Part shown: piece after piece, positions 39,752 to 49,826 of the stretch
Layout of the letters: the number at the start of each line of letters is the position of its first letter
Position numbering within the stretch: position 1 is the stretch's first letter
Origin: Enterococcus hermanniensis
Lineage (GTDB): Bacteria; Bacillota; Bacilli; Lactobacillales; Enterococcaceae
Assembly: GCF_001885945.1 (NCBI RefSeq)
Contig: NZ_JXKQ01000011.1
Location: forward strand, 1-64,000
Direction: 5' to 3'
Length of the DNA: 64,000 bases
Translations under genes and position numbers: made by a program
The notes under the pieces: model-generated
What the model saw: the letters and a program-made list of their open reading frames with translations, nothing else
What the model was told of the DNA's origin: nothing
Databases searched by the model: none

Positions 39752-39831
39752 GGGCACCCTTTTAGTAAGGGTCAAGTGTTTAGTGAATTCATAGCTCCCT
39801 ATTCAAATTGGATAGGGAGCTTTATTTGTTT
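39752..39831 (+). promoter_or_regulatory. pyrG CTP-sensing attenuator (GGGC start plus terminator)
   Basis: The transcript is predicted to begin GGGC. A terminator follows, AGCTCCCTATTC (39793-39804) pairing with GGATAGGGAGCT (39810-39821), with a T-rich tail. In B. subtilis pyrG, low CTP stalls polymerase at the first C. Extra G residues are then added reiteratively and pair with the C/U-rich left arm, blocking the terminator. The GGGC start and GCTCCCT arm here match that known design closely. Confidence 0.88.
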
Positions 39832-39877
39832 TTTCTAGACGTTTCCTGCAAATTAGTATGAAGGAGTTTTATCATTT

Positions 39878-41488
39878 ATGACAAAGTATATTTTTGTAAC
39901 TGGCGGCGTAGTTTCATCAATCGGGAAAGGGATCGTGGCAGCTTCACTTGGACGTTTGCTTAAAAACAGAGGATTGAAAGTTACTATCCAAAAATTCGAT
40001 CCTTACATCAATGTCGATCCAGGTACGATGAGTCCTTACCAACATGGAGAAGTTTTTGTAACAGATGATGGTGCTGAAACGGACTTAGACTTGGGTCACT
40101 ATGAACGTTTTATCGATATCAACTTAAACCAATACTCCAACGTAACGACAGGAAAAATCTATTCAGAAGTTATTCGCAAAGAGCGTAAAGGCGAATACCT
40201 AGGAGCAACAGTTCAAGTTATTCCTCATATTACTAACGAGATCAAATCAAAAATCATGCGTGCAGCGAAGATGACTGATTCAGATGTGATCATTACCGAA
40301 GTTGGTGGTACGGTTGGGGATATCGAATCTCTACCATTCTTAGAAGCTTTACGTCAAATGAAAGCAGAAGTTGGAGCAGACAATGTGATGTATATCCATA
40401 CAACATTGATTCCATTCTTGAAAGCTGCTGGCGAAATGAAAACTAAACCAACACAACACAGTGTAAAAGAGTTACGTGGTTTAGGGATCCAACCAAATAT
40501 TTTAGTTGTTCGTACAGAGCAACCTGTTTCTCAAGGAACAAAAAATAAATTAGCGCAATTTTGTGATGTTGAACCAGAAGCAGTGATTGAATCACGCGAC
40601 GTTGAAACATTGTACTCTATTCCATTGGCACTACAAGCACAAGGAATGGATCGTATTGTTTGTGAGCATTTGAAAATCGATGCACCAGAAGCAGATATGA
40701 CAGAATGGCGTGCATTGGAAGAAAAAGTCTTGAATCTTAAGAAGAAAGTTAAGATTGCTTTAGTTGGTAAATACGTTGAATTGCCAGATGCTTATATCTC
40801 TGTTGTTGAAGCGTTGAAACATTCTGGTTTTGCTTTTGATTCAGATATCGAAATCGATTGGGTCAAATCAGAAGATGTTACGCGTGAAAATGTAGCAGAA
40901 AAATTAGCAAGTGCGGATGGTATCTTAGTACCAGGTGGATTTGGTGATCGCGGGATCGAAGGAAAAATCGAAGCCATTCGTTTTGCTCGTGAAAACGATG
41001 TGCCATTCTTAGGGATTTGTCTAGGTATGCAAATGGCCTGTGTCGAATTTGGTCGTAACGTTGCTGGTCTTGAAGATGCTCATTCAGCAGAAACTGTTCC
41101 TGGCGTAAAAAACAATATCATCGATTTAATGGCTGACCAAGAAAATGTAGAAAATCTTGGTGGAACATTACGTTTAGGTTTATACCCATGTAAATTGAAA
41201 AAAGGTACGAAAACAGCCGCTGCCTACAATAATGAAGAAGTCATCCAAGAACGTCATCGTCACCGTTTTGAATTTAACAATCAATACCGTGAAATGTTTG
41301 AAGAAAAAGGCTTGGTCTTCTCTGGTGTATCACCAGATAACCGTTTAGTTGAGATCGTTGAAATTCCTGAAAATAAATTCTTTGTGGGTTGTCAATTCCA
41401 CCCAGAATTGATTTCTCGTCCAAACCGCCCTCAACCATTAATTAAAGCTTTTGTCGGTGCATCATTAGAAAGTAAAGAAGCAAAATAG
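39878..41488 (+). CDS. pyrG: CTP synthase
   Basis: This 536-aa enzyme aminates UTP to CTP using glutamine. The N-terminal synthetase domain begins [16 protein letters not shown] with P-loop [10 protein letters not shown]. The C-terminal class I glutaminase domain has nucleophile Cys in FLGICLGMQ (about 383) and the His-Glu pair in FHPEL (about 509). AAGGAG lies 9 nt before the ATG. It is controlled by the upstream CTP attenuator and ends at its own terminator. Confidence 0.97.
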   Translation: MTKYIFVTGGVVSSIGKGIVAASLGRLLKNRGLKVTIQKFDPYINVDPGTMSPYQHGEVFVTDDGAETDLDLGHYERFIDINLNQYSNVTTGKIYSEVIRKERKGEYLGATVQVIPHITNEIKSKIMRAAKMTDSDVIITEVGGTVGDIESLPFLEALRQMKAEVGADNVMYIHTTLIPFLKAAGEMKTKPTQHSVKELRGLGIQPNILVVRTEQPVSQGTKNKLAQFCDVEPEAVIESRDVETLYSIPLALQAQGMDRIVCEHLKIDAPEADMTEWRALEEKVLNLKKKVKIALVGKYVELPDAYISVVEALKHSGFAFDSDIEIDWVKSEDVTRENVAEKLASADGILVPGGFGDRGIEGKIEAIRFARENDVPFLGICLGMQMACVEFGRNVAGLEDAHSAETVPGVKNNIIDLMADQENVENLGGTLRLGLYPCKLKKGTKTAAAYNNEEVIQERHRHRFEFNNQYREMFEEKGLVFSGVSPDNRLVEIVEIPENKFFVGCQFHPELISRPNRPQPLIKAFVGASLESKEAK

Positions 41489-41496
41489 TAAAAAAG

Positions 41497-41530
41497 ACTG
41501 AAAGGATTTGAATCCTTTCAGTTTTTTTTT
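41497..41530 (+). terminator. Terminator of pyrG
   Basis: ACTGAAAGGATT and AATCCTTTCAGT form a perfect 12-bp stem with a 2-nt apical gap, followed by eight or nine T residues. Confidence 0.85.
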
Positions 41531-41670
41531 GTAAGAAAAGAAAAAAAGTTGAAATGTAAAGGTTTTATCGGATAGTTGGGAGTAGCAAAGAGAGCAAATA
41601 TTTGTTAGAATTAACACGTTAGTTAAGCGAGGCTTAACCAAATAGTAAAAAACCTTAGGAGGAATTTTTT

Positions 41671-42540
41671 ATGCCAGTAGTATCAGGAGCAGAATTTCTA
41701 AAAGCTGCACGTCAAGGCGGATATGCAGTAGGTGGATTCAACACAAACAACTTAGAATGGACGCAATCAATTTTAAAAGCTGCAGAAGCTAAAAAAGCAC
41801 CAGTTCTAATCCAAACTTCAATGGGCGCTGCAAAATACATGGGTGGTTACAAACTTGCAAAAGATTTAATCACTGATCTAGTTGATTCAATGGGTATCAC
41901 TGTACCAGTTGCAATCCACTTAGACCATGGTGACTATGAAGCTGCTTTAGAATGTATCGAAGTTGGCTATACTTCAATCATGTTCGATGGTTCTCACTTA
42001 CCATTCGAAGAAAACTTGAAATTAGCTAAAGACGTAGTTGAAAAAGCTCACGCTAAAGGTATCTCTGTTGAATGTGAAGTTGGTTCAATCGGCGGAGAAG
42101 AAGATGGAATCATCGGCGCTGGTGAATTAGCTGACGTTGAAGAATGTAAACAAATGGTAGCTACAGGTTTAGACTACTTAGCATGTGGTATTGGTAATAT
42201 CCACGGCGTATACCCTGAAAACTGGAAAGGTTTAGCATTCGATCACTTACAAGCTATTGCTGATGCTGTAGGTTCTGAAGTACCTTTAGTATTACATGGT
42301 GGTTCTGGTATTCCTCAAGAACAAATCGAAAAAGCTATCTCAATGGGTATTTCAAAAGTTAACGTTAATACTGAATTCCAATTATCATTTGCTCAAGCAA
42401 CTCGTGAATATATCGAAGCTGGCAAAGATAAAGAAGGAAAAGGCTTTGACCCTCGTAAATTGTTAGCACCAGGTGCTGCTGCAATCGTTAGAGATGCTGA
42501 AGAACATATCGACTGGTTCGGTTCAGCAAACAAAGCTTAA
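41671..42540 (+). CDS. fba: Fructose-bisphosphate aldolase, class II
   Basis: This 289-aa Zn2+-dependent aldolase cleaves fructose-1,6-bisphosphate. Zn ligands lie in HLDHGDYEAA (about 85-90), LVLHGGSGIP and around the Glu of SVECEVGSIGGEEDG. NVNTEFQ is the usual C-terminal phosphate-binding region. Codon use is highly biased. It has AGGAGGA upstream and its own terminator. The product level feeds CggR, since its substrate is the CggR effector. Confidence 0.96.
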   Translation: MPVVSGAEFLKAARQGGYAVGGFNTNNLEWTQSILKAAEAKKAPVLIQTSMGAAKYMGGYKLAKDLITDLVDSMGITVPVAIHLDHGDYEAALECIEVGYTSIMFDGSHLPFEENLKLAKDVVEKAHAKGISVECEVGSIGGEEDGIIGAGELADVEECKQMVATGLDYLACGIGNIHGVYPENWKGLAFDHLQAIADAVGSEVPLVLHGGSGIPQEQIEKAISMGISKVNVNTEFQLSFAQATREYIEAGKDKEGKGFDPRKLLAPGAAAIVRDAEEHIDWFGSANKA

Positions 42541-42555
42541 TTTGTTTGAATCAAG

Positions 42556-42594
42556 AAGATGCATGCCAATTTTTTGGTATGTATCTTTTTTTGT
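42556..42594 (+). terminator. Terminator of fba
   Basis: AAGATGCATGCCAA pairs with TTGGTATGTATCTT (two G-U pairs), followed by seven T residues. Confidence 0.8.
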
Positions 42595-42793
42595 ATGGAA
42601 AAAATTAAGGGTTTAAACATTTGTAGAGTTATTTAAAATATTTTTTCAAATATTCATCTTTTAAAGGTTTTTGTAAAGCCTTTCATTTAATAATCTTCTG
42701 AGTTTTGAGAATGCTTCCTTTTTATGCGGTTCATAATATGCTAAAATAATTCATGGTCTATCAACTTAAAAATAATTAATTAGGTGAATATAA

Positions 42794-44065
42794 ATGAAAA
42801 AAATTGAAATTCATGGCGGAAAGCCATTATCAGGTAATATCACAATTAGCGGCGCTAAAAATAGTGCAGTCGCATTAATCCCAGCAGCAATCATGGCAGA
42901 TTCTCCCGTTACGTTAGAAGGAGTTCCCGACATTCAAGATGTCCATTCATTGATTGAAATCTTAGAAATCATGGGCGCAGAAGTTACCTTTGCAAACAAT
43001 CGAATGGTCATTGATCCAACCAATGTAAAATCCATTCCTATGCCTAGTGGCAAAATCAATTCTTTACGCGCTTCATATTATTTTATGGGATCATTGGTCG
43101 GTAAGTTTGGCGAGGCAGTCGTCGGCTTGCCAGGAGGCTGTTTCTTAGGTCCTCGTCCAATTGATCTACACATCAAAGGATTTGAGAGTTTAGGTGTTGA
43201 TGTATCGAACGAATTAGGTGTGATTTATTTACGGACAGAAGAAGAAGGTATGAAAGGCGACCGCATTTTTATGGATGTAGTCTCTATTGGTGCGACAATT
43301 AATGTCATGTTAGCGGCAGTTAAAGCAAAAGGGAAAACAATTATCGAAAATGCTGCAAAAGAACCAGAAATTATTGATGTCGCAACTTTATTGAATAACA
43401 TGGGAGCAAAAATTCGTGGAGCGGGTACGGATGAAATCAGAATCGAAGGGGTCGAAGAATTACACGGCTGCGTGCATTCTATCATTCCTGACCGTATCGA
43501 AGCAGGAACGTACTTAGCGCTAGCCGCAGCAATGGGTGAAGGTGTGAAGGTAAACAACGTGATCTACGAACACATCGAAAGCTTTATTGCTAAATTAGAA
43601 GAAATCGGCGTTGAGATGAATATTTCTGAAGATAGCATCGAAGTCTTGCCCTCAAAAAATTTAAAAATGGTCGATGTGAAGACATCACCATATCCTGGCT
43701 TTGCGACTGATTTGCAACAACCTTTGACGCCTTTATTATTAAAAGCACAAGGATCGGCAGAAATCATCGATACGATCTATTCAAAACGGGTCAATCATAT
43801 TCCTGAATTGGTTCGTATGGGAGCTGATGCTCGAGTAGAAGGAAATATGATCGTGCTGAATGGTCCAAACAAATTACACGGTGCAGAAGTGGTTGCCTCT
43901 GATTTACGTGCAGGTGCGTGCCTTGTGATTGCTGGGTTGATGGCAGACGGAAAAACAACGATCTATAACGTAGAATATATTTTACGTGGGTATGATCATA
44001 TTATTGAAAAATTAACAGCTCTTGGTGCAACTATCGAAATGATCGATGAGGAAGAGGCAGAGTAA
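42794..44065 (+). CDS. murA: UDP-N-acetylglucosamine 1-carboxyvinyltransferase
   Basis: This enzyme catalyses the first committed step of peptidoglycan synthesis, adding enolpyruvate from PEP to UDP-GlcNAc. The 423-aa protein has the fosfomycin-target Cys in [15 protein letters not shown] (about 117) and the Lys22/Asn23-type start KNSAVAL. Low-GC Gram-positives carry two MurA enzymes; the copy next to rho is usually the second paralogue (MurZ/MurAB). It abuts rho with no gap. Confidence 0.93.
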   Translation: MKKIEIHGGKPLSGNITISGAKNSAVALIPAAIMADSPVTLEGVPDIQDVHSLIEILEIMGAEVTFANNRMVIDPTNVKSIPMPSGKINSLRASYYFMGSLVGKFGEAVVGLPGGCFLGPRPIDLHIKGFESLGVDVSNELGVIYLRTEEEGMKGDRIFMDVVSIGATINVMLAAVKAKGKTIIENAAKEPEIIDVATLLNNMGAKIRGAGTDEIRIEGVEELHGCVHSIIPDRIEAGTYLALAAAMGEGVKVNNVIYEHIESFIAKLEEIGVEMNISEDSIEVLPSKNLKMVDVKTSPYPGFATDLQQPLTPLLLKAQGSAEIIDTIYSKRVNHIPELVRMGADARVEGNMIVLNGPNKLHGAEVVASDLRAGACLVIAGLMADGKTTIYNVEYILRGYDHIIEKLTALGATIEMIDEEEAE

Positions 44066-45361
44066 ATGAGCGATTATTTAACAATGGCGGAACTTGAAAA
44101 CAAGACGCTAAAAGAAATCTACGCATATGCAAAAGATTTTAAAATTCCTTATTACAGTCAAATGAATAAAAAAGAATTGTCATTGGCTGTGATTCGTGCT
44201 CAAGCAGAAAAACAAGGATTCTTTTATATGGAAGGCGTCTTAGACATCGTAGGACAAGATGGCTATGGTTTCTTACGTCCAATCAATTATGGTTCAAGTG
44301 CCGAAGATATCTATATTTCGTCTTCTCAAATCCGCCGTTTTGGCTTACGGAATGGTGATTTAGTTGCAGGAAAAGCACGGCCACCCAAAGAATCTGAACG
44401 TTATTATGGGTTGATGCATGTTGAAAGTGTGAATGGCAAGGATCCAGAAGAAGCAAAAGCACGGCCACATTTTCCAGCCTTGACAGCTCTATATCCTGAA
44501 AAACAATTGGTTTTAGAAACGACTTCCGGCCGATTATCGACTCGGATGATCGATATCTTTTCTCCAGTCGGCTTTGGTCAACGAGGATTGATTGTGGCAC
44601 CGCCTAAAGCAGGAAAAACGACGATCTTAAAAGAAATCGCAAATGGGATCACAGATAATTATCCAGACGTCGAATTGATCGTGCTATTGATCGATGAGCG
44701 TCCAGAAGAAGTAACCGACTTAGAACGTAGCGTAAAAGGTGAAGTCGTCTACTCAACCTTTGATCAACAACCACAAAATCATACGCGTGTCTCTGAGTTA
44801 GTCTTGGAACGTGCCATGCGTCTAGTAGAAGATAAACGGGATGTTGTTATTTTGATGGATAGTATCACGCGTTTAGCTCGAGCATATAATTTAGTGGTTC
44901 CACCAAGTGGTCGGACATTAAGTGGCGGGATTGATCCAGCTGCTTTGTACAAACCTAAAAAATTCTTTGGTGCAGCTAGAAATATCGAAGAAGGCGGTAG
45001 CTTGACGATTTTAGCGACAGCATTAGTGGATACCGGTAGTCGAATGGATGATGTTATCTATGAAGAATTTAAAGGAACCGGAAACCTAGAGTTGCAACTT
45101 TCACGTGACTTAGCTGAACGTCGGATCTTCCCAGCTATCGACATTAAAAAATCTGGAACACGTAAAGAAGAATTATTGATGCCAGCCAATCGTCTAGAAG
45201 AAATTTGGAAGATCCGTAATAATATGGTTGGTGATTCACTGGAATACACGTCCCAATTCATTAATTTCTTGAAAAAGTCAAAGAATAACGAAGAAGTCTT
45301 CAAAGCATTTAAAGATGTTTCTTTTGGCGGAAAAACTCCTCGCCGAAATCAAAAAAGATAA
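44066..45361 (+). CDS. rho: Transcription termination factor Rho
   Basis: This 431-aa hexameric RNA helicase terminates transcription. The N-terminal helix bundle and cold-shock-like RNA-binding fold (GVLDIVGQDGYGFLR) are followed by the ATPase domain with Walker A APPKAGKTTIL (about 180), VILMDSITRLARAYN (Walker B) and the Q/R loops. The start codon directly follows the murA stop, so translation is likely coupled. No terminator separates murA and rho. Confidence 0.96.
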   Translation: MSDYLTMAELENKTLKEIYAYAKDFKIPYYSQMNKKELSLAVIRAQAEKQGFFYMEGVLDIVGQDGYGFLRPINYGSSAEDIYISSSQIRRFGLRNGDLVAGKARPPKESERYYGLMHVESVNGKDPEEAKARPHFPALTALYPEKQLVLETTSGRLSTRMIDIFSPVGFGQRGLIVAPPKAGKTTILKEIANGITDNYPDVELIVLLIDERPEEVTDLERSVKGEVVYSTFDQQPQNHTRVSELVLERAMRLVEDKRDVVILMDSITRLARAYNLVVPPSGRTLSGGIDPAALYKPKKFFGAARNIEEGGSLTILATALVDTGSRMDDVIYEEFKGTGNLELQLSRDLAERRIFPAIDIKKSGTRKEELLMPANRLEEIWKIRNNMVGDSLEYTSQFINFLKKSKNNEEVFKAFKDVSFGGKTPRRNQKR

Positions 45362-45460
45362 TTGCATTGTTGAATTATTCATGATAGTATATTCATGTTG
45401 CGAAATGCAAAAATAACTCTGAACCAGCAAATGATTCAGGGCAAAGGAGCGAAAAAAACT

Positions 45461-45724
45461 ATGAAACAAGGAATTCATCCAGAATATCACCCAGTAGTAT
45501 TTATGGACTCAACTACAGGTTTCAAATTCTTGTCAGGTTCTACTAAATCTTCACAAGAAACAGTTGAATGGGAAGACGGAAATACTTACCCAGTAATCCG
45601 TGTCGAAGTTACTTCAGACTCTCATCCATTCTACACTGGTCGTCAAAAATTCACTCAAGCAGATGGACGTGTGGATCGTTTCAACAAAAAATACGGTCTC
45701 AAAGACGAAAACGCTGCAGAATAA
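45461..45724 (+). CDS. rpmE2: 50S ribosomal protein L31, type B
   Basis: This 87-aa large-subunit protein is the non-zinc (type B) L31. No CxxC pairs are present, unlike type [29 protein letters not shown] and [13 protein letters not shown] are family signatures. The ATG at 45461 follows AAAGGAG; a longer reading from 45395 starts in the leader. Type B L31 typically replaces type A under Zn limitation. In Bacilli it follows rho as here. Confidence 0.95.
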   Translation: MKQGIHPEYHPVVFMDSTTGFKFLSGSTKSSQETVEWEDGNTYPVIRVEVTSDSHPFYTGRQKFTQADGRVDRFNKKYGLKDENAAE

Positions 45725-45751
45725 TCAAAACATTGTTAACTCAAGGTTTAG

Positions 45752-45784
45752 CAGACTATCTATTACGGATAGTCTGTTTTTTTG
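45752..45784 (+). terminator. Terminator of rpmE2
   Basis: CAGACTATC and GATAGTCTG form a perfect 9-bp stem around a 7-nt loop, followed by eight T residues. Confidence 0.85.
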
Positions 45785-45887
45785 CTTTATTAGGTTATGA
45801 TTGGTTGTCTAAAAAGACATAATATCTTAAATAATTTAAAATTATTGCTACAATAAAGTAAGTTGAGCTAGAAGGAGGAGGATTTTA

Positions 45888-46205
45888 ATGAAGGTAGTTT
45901 TTCACGTAGATGAGTTAGAAAAATGGTCAGAGGCTAGTAAAAATATCAAAAATTTACTAAAGCTAAAACCAGATGCTGAAATTATTTTAGTAGTTAATGG
46001 CAGTGGCATTCAAAGCTATCAATTAAACGCGGCCCGCGACTTTATTTTGCAATATCCTAAGGTTTCTTTTCATGCATGCCAAAATGCCATGAAAGCTTTT
46101 CATTTAGAAAAAGCAGATTTACCTCAGGGGGTAGAAGTCGTACCAGCTGGTGTGATCGATTTAATTGAATTACAGGAAAAGGGCTATGCCTACATCAAAC
46201 CTTAG
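45888..46205 (+). CDS. DsrE-like family protein
   Basis: This 105-aa protein has the DsrE/DsrF-like sulfurtransferase fold. KVVFHVDELEKWSEASKNIKNLL starts the fold, IILVVNGSGIQSY is the strand-loop, and VSFHACQNAMKAF carries the single conserved Cys (about residue 64). The end, VVPAGVIDLIELQEKGYAYIKP, is typical of the COG1416 subgroup. Function is unknown; sulfur relay is the family guess. GGAGGAGG precedes the ATG. Monocistronic. Confidence 0.82.
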   Translation: MKVVFHVDELEKWSEASKNIKNLLKLKPDAEIILVVNGSGIQSYQLNAARDFILQYPKVSFHACQNAMKAFHLEKADLPQGVEVVPAGVIDLIELQEKGYAYIKP

Positions 46206-46210
46206 AAATT

Positions 46211-46282
46211 AAAAAAAGAATCTCACTGATCTTTCTCAAAAGCAGCTGTTTTAAGAATGTAGATCAAGAGGTTCTTTTTTTT
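46211..46282 (+). terminator. Terminator after the DsrE-like gene
   Basis: AAAGAATCTC pairs with GAGGTTCTTT, with an inner TGATCT/AGATCA pairing, followed by a T run. The next 175 bp to the Mga gene end holds nothing recognisable. Confidence 0.65.
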
Positions 46283-46457
46283 AATAGGTGGATCAAGTGA
46301 TACATCAAGTTTTAGTTCCGTGTATTTTAGTTCGAGTGTTTAGTTCGGGTTTTGCTTGACTAGAACAACAAGAAGCAGCGCAAAGAATACTTTAGTGAAA
46401 GTTGCTAAAAAATAAAAGCGAGTCGAAAATTTTTGATTGTTGAACTAGCCGTTCTAC

Positions 46458-47939
46458 TTAATTTAAATAGGCTAATTCATTGATCAATTTATTCCTTCGA
46501 ATGTTATCAATTTTTTTACCAAGTGCAGTTAGATCTTTCTTAGAAGGAATATCAGCTATAACAAAAAGTTTTTCGATTGGAACCGCACAAGTTGGAAAAC
46601 TAGTGATGTATAGGTCTGATGTAAAGGTATCTGAAGGAAAATCTTTACAGTTTAATTGAGGGCGGACTACCAGGGAAACTTTTTCATGAAATTGTTTTTC
46701 TAAATAAAACGCGAGTAAGCCAATATGCTTGATGCCTAGATCACTACAAACTTCAGTCACAACCGCTTGACGCATCGCATCAAGTTGCGCAGGGAGATGC
46801 TGCCAATTAATAAAAAATTCGAATAGGATATGATTGAAATACATGGAATACCAAGGAATTGAACTAGTTCTTTCGAAGTCGTGCAATGCTTTTTCTAAGA
46901 CCTTTGAAAAAATGGCAAAGTCTTTTTGGATCGTCAAACTATTATAGTATTCACGATTATAAGCGATATAATTTTCATGGGGATAAACCTTATAATTAGT
47001 ATAAACAGTTTTTAAGACATTCAAGCACGCGGCTCGACTTTTTTTGGAAAAAGTTAATTTTAAAACGCCAGTGAGTAAGTCTAATAGTTCATCGCATAGC
47101 GAAGTAAGGTGGGACTCTTCTTCTAAAGACTTCCAGCCGAAGAATGGTTGCCAAAACAGCGTATAAAATAAATCCATAAATTTTTCAGCAGTTAAACAAA
47201 GTCCGACCAAATCAACTGAATCTTGGAGTGCTTTTTGATAAGTGGTGAACACCTTGTGGGAATGCTTTGTTTGGGGCTTTGCGACTGTTCTATAGCCCTG
47301 ATTTAACCGAGTTAGGGTAACAGCGATTAAAAAGACTAGTTTGGTCAATTCGTAAACAGTTAAATCTAATTTTAAAGTAGTATTGAGCAAGTGTGCGACT
47401 TTGTAAAGTGGTTCTTTTTGTAATTGAAAAGGCCATTCAAGCGGTTCGTAAACTTCTAAAAAATACCCTGTCATAAATAGCCGGACATATAATTCATCTG
47501 TTCCTGAAATACATAAATCAGTGCGATCAACGGTCAAACCTCGTTTTGCTAAGCCTTTATTTAGTTGGACTATGCGACGATATAGACTGGATGAGCTAAG
47601 AAATAATTCTTTTTCTAGGTCGGTACGTAGTTTCCCCGGTTTGAAAAAAAGTAATTCAAGCAATTGAAAACTCGGACTTTCTTTGATCATCTTTGAGAAA
47701 ATTTCTTGGACAGAGCGGTTATCTTTTTCAGATAATCGAAGCTCGGACAAATCATTTTTGTCAATGTGAACGATCTCTCCCCACTGGGTATTGATCTCAT
47801 GACAATTGGTTAAAATTGTTTTTGGTACAGCATCGATTTTTTCGGTGATTTTTTTTATTGGAACGAAATTATCAGCATCACGAAGAATTTCAATAATATC
47901 GATTTGTCGGTTGGTGGTGGAAGATAAAGCGTTTCTCAT
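46458..47939 (-). CDS. Mga-family helix-turn-helix regulator
   Basis: This 493-aa stand-alone regulator is of the Mga/AtxA type. Two N-terminal winged HTH regions (about 8-60, and 70-130 with LRTDLEKELFLSSSSLYRRIVQLNKGL) are followed by PRD-like helical domains and a C-terminal EIIB-like segment (about 405-485). Such proteins control surface and virulence genes in streptococci and enterococci and can be phosphorylated by the PTS. Neighbours give no clear target; the PepSY lipoprotein gene lies divergent 291 bp away. Confidence 0.85.
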   Translation of the reverse strand: MRNALSSTTNRQIDIIEILRDADNFVPIKKITEKIDAVPKTILTNCHEINTQWGEIVHIDKNDLSELRLSEKDNRSVQEIFSKMIKESPSFQLLELLFFKPGKLRTDLEKELFLSSSSLYRRIVQLNKGLAKRGLTVDRTDLCISGTDELYVRLFMTGYFLEVYEPLEWPFQLQKEPLYKVAHLLNTTLKLDLTVYELTKLVFLIAVTLTRLNQGYRTVAKPQTKHSHKVFTTYQKALQDSVDLVGLCLTAEKFMDLFYTLFWQPFFGWKSLEEESHLTSLCDELLDLLTGVLKLTFSKKSRAACLNVLKTVYTNYKVYPHENYIAYNREYYNSLTIQKDFAIFSKVLEKALHDFERTSSIPWYSMYFNHILFEFFINWQHLPAQLDAMRQAVVTEVCSDLGIKHIGLLAFYLEKQFHEKVSLVVRPQLNCKDFPSDTFTSDLYITSFPTCAVPIEKLFVIADIPSKKDLTALGKKIDNIRRNKLINELAYLN

Positions 47940-48230
47940 TATAAATCGCCTCTATTCAGTTATTAATTTCAGTATAAAGCAAAAAAAATAAAGTAGATAG
48001 AGTAGATTATTAAATTGATGACTTAATAATAAAAAAAGACAAAAAAATTTGAATAACTTTATTTATCCAAACGAATTATAATGAAAATTGGTCTAGTTGA
48101 TAATTCAGCTATTGAAAATCAAGGTGGTAAACGGATTTCTTGGTTCAAAGATAAATAGATGATACTATTTTAAAGAGAAGCTAGTTATATCAAGATTGAG
48201 ATAATGAATGGTAAATGAGGAGGCAAAATC
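47940..48230. other. Divergent intergenic region, Mga gene / lipoprotein
   Basis: AT-rich spacer of 291 bp. It contains a 25-codon frame (48080-48157) that lacks a ribosome site. No hairpin or known motif is recognised. Promoters for both flanking genes must be here. Confidence 0.5.
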
Positions 48231-48830
48231 ATGAAGAAAATGATACATTTGGGTTTATTTTTAATTATATTGGGCGCCATAGCTGGGTGTAGTTCTTCAT
48301 CAACGGATGGTCCAAGTCTAAATTCAAGTTCAGCGGCTAGTCAAAGCAAAACAATGAATAGTCAGACTATGAGTAGTGGTACGGAACGAAAGGTTAGTGT
48401 AGATGAGGCTGCTAAATTATTCAAAGATAATTATCCTGAGACAGACATCACCTCACTTGATCTAGAAAAATCTTTAGGGAAATACGTTTATAAAATAGAA
48501 GGTGTAGATGATACTAAAGAATATGAACTACAAATCGATAGTGAAAGTAAAAAAGTATCGAAAAAATCAGAGGAAACTTTAGATTCAGACGAACAAAATG
48601 GGGTCAAACGTAAAGAAGACAAGTTAGATTTAAATGATTTATTGACTATTGATGAAGTATCTAAAATTGCGGTTAAAGAAGTCGGCAGTGGAGAAGCAAC
48701 AGAATGGTCACTTGATAAAGATTTAGCTATTACTTATTGGGAAGTTAAAGTAAAAGATGGGCAAAAAGAAGCCGAAGTTAAAATCAATGCGCAATCAGGT
48801 AAGGTATTAGCAACAGATTTAGATGATTAA
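48231..48830 (+). CDS. Lipoprotein with two PepSY domains
   Basis: This 199-aa secreted lipoprotein has a signal peptide with lipobox IAGC (Cys about residue 20) and a Ser-rich linker (about 21-55). Two PepSY domains follow (about 57-115 and 130-198), recognised from KVSVDEAAKLF and TIDEVSKIAVKEV. PepSY domains are known as protease-inhibitory or regulatory modules in propeptides; a role here is not defined. GAGGAGGC lies upstream of the ATG. Confidence 0.85.
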   Translation: MKKMIHLGLFLIILGAIAGCSSSSTDGPSLNSSSAASQSKTMNSQTMSSGTERKVSVDEAAKLFKDNYPETDITSLDLEKSLGKYVYKIEGVDDTKEYELQIDSESKKVSKKSEETLDSDEQNGVKRKEDKLDLNDLLTIDEVSKIAVKEVGSGEATEWSLDKDLAITYWEVKVKDGQKEAEVKINAQSGKVLATDLDD

Positions 48831-48880
48831 AAATACGCCGATAATGCAGACCAATTGTCTAGCTTATCGGCGTATTTATT
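48831..48880. terminator. Shared terminator between lipoprotein and LacI-type genes
   Basis: AAATACGCCGATAA and TTATCGGCGTATTT form a perfect 14-bp stem with a 19-nt loop, flanked by A and T runs. Confidence 0.8.
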
Positions 48881-48881
48881 T

Positions 48882-49805
48882 TTAGCGTTCAATAAAGTCA
48901 TGTTGGATACATATTTTTTCTTTTTTATTATCAATGAATGCTTCAAATGCATAGTGTCCAATCTCTGTTAAGTGATGATCGATGCTAGAAAATTGCATCA
49001 AACGGCTGACTAAAATATTTTCTCGTCCGACAACTAAGGGAGCGGATGCACCATATTGCTCTAAGATAACCGCAGCAACTTCATCACCATTCGTCAAAAT
49101 GCCATCTACGTTTCGCTTTTTAAAGAAGGCGGCAGCTTTTTCTCCATCTTGGCCATGAACACAGCAATCCCAAAAAATATTGCGATCATCAAATTTGGGG
49201 AAAATCTCTTTTACAACTTGCAAAGTTACTTTTGAATTGTGACTGATGTTTTTACTCCGACCTAAGGTGATTCCAACGTGTTTAATACCATGATCTTTTA
49301 AAAACATAAAAGCTTCACGCAACGAGTTGTCTAAATTGTAGTATACACAACTAACATCTGCATCCGGAATATTCTCACAAAAAATAATCGGGCCGTAGCG
49401 ATGATACTCTTTAAAAGCATCAATCGGGTTTGATTTTGTGGTAACGATCAAACCATCATACATTTTGGTAGAAAATTCTTCGAGGTAGCGTTTTTCGCGC
49501 TGTGGGTCATAGTCGGTCGGCAACAAAGTCACACGATATTGATGCTCAAAAGCAGCTTCCATAATTCCGTTGAGCATTTGATCATAATAGGCATGATTGA
49601 TGAAAGGTAAGATGACTCCAATGTTTTTGGTTTTACCATAACTCAGATTTTGAGCTGAACGATTGGGGACATAATTCAATTCTTTCATCACGGCTAGGAT
49701 CTGTTCACGCTTCTTTTCATCAACATAAGGATGGTTGTTGATAACACGTGAGACCGTTGAAACAGAGTAGCCGGTGATTTTTGCGATATCGCGAATATTA
49801 GCCAT
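48882..49805 (-). CDS. LacI-family transcriptional regulator
   Basis: This 307-aa repressor has an N-terminal LacI HTH (MANIRDIAKITGYSVSTVSRVIN) with hinge helix (about 48-58), followed by a periplasmic-binding-protein-like sensor domain. The domain is a little short (usual about 330 aa). No sugar operon is adjacent, so its targets may be itself or distant genes. It is downstream of a 90-aa gene in one transcript headed by a palindromic operator candidate. Confidence 0.88.
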   Translation of the reverse strand: MANIRDIAKITGYSVSTVSRVINNHPYVDEKKREQILAVMKELNYVPNRSAQNLSYGKTKNIGVILPFINHAYYDQMLNGIMEAAFEHQYRVTLLPTDYDPQREKRYLEEFSTKMYDGLIVTTKSNPIDAFKEYHRYGPIIFCENIPDADVSCVYYNLDNSLREAFMFLKDHGIKHVGITLGRSKNISHNSKVTLQVVKEIFPKFDDRNIFWDCCVHGQDGEKAAAFFKKRNVDGILTNGDEVAAVILEQYGASAPLVVGRENILVSRLMQFSSIDHHLTEIGHYAFEAFIDNKKEKICIQHDFIER

Positions 49806-49826
49806 AGAACACCTCGTAGAAATAAT

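Noticed and set aside
45362-45460. Autoregulatory leader of ribosomal protein L31
   Set aside because: A short CTGAA/TTCAG hairpin is present before the ribosome site, but I could not match it to a known L31 leader by eye.
48080-48157. A 25-codon open frame in the Mga-lipoprotein gap
   Set aside because: No ribosome site, no promoter and no recognisable product; treated as chance.
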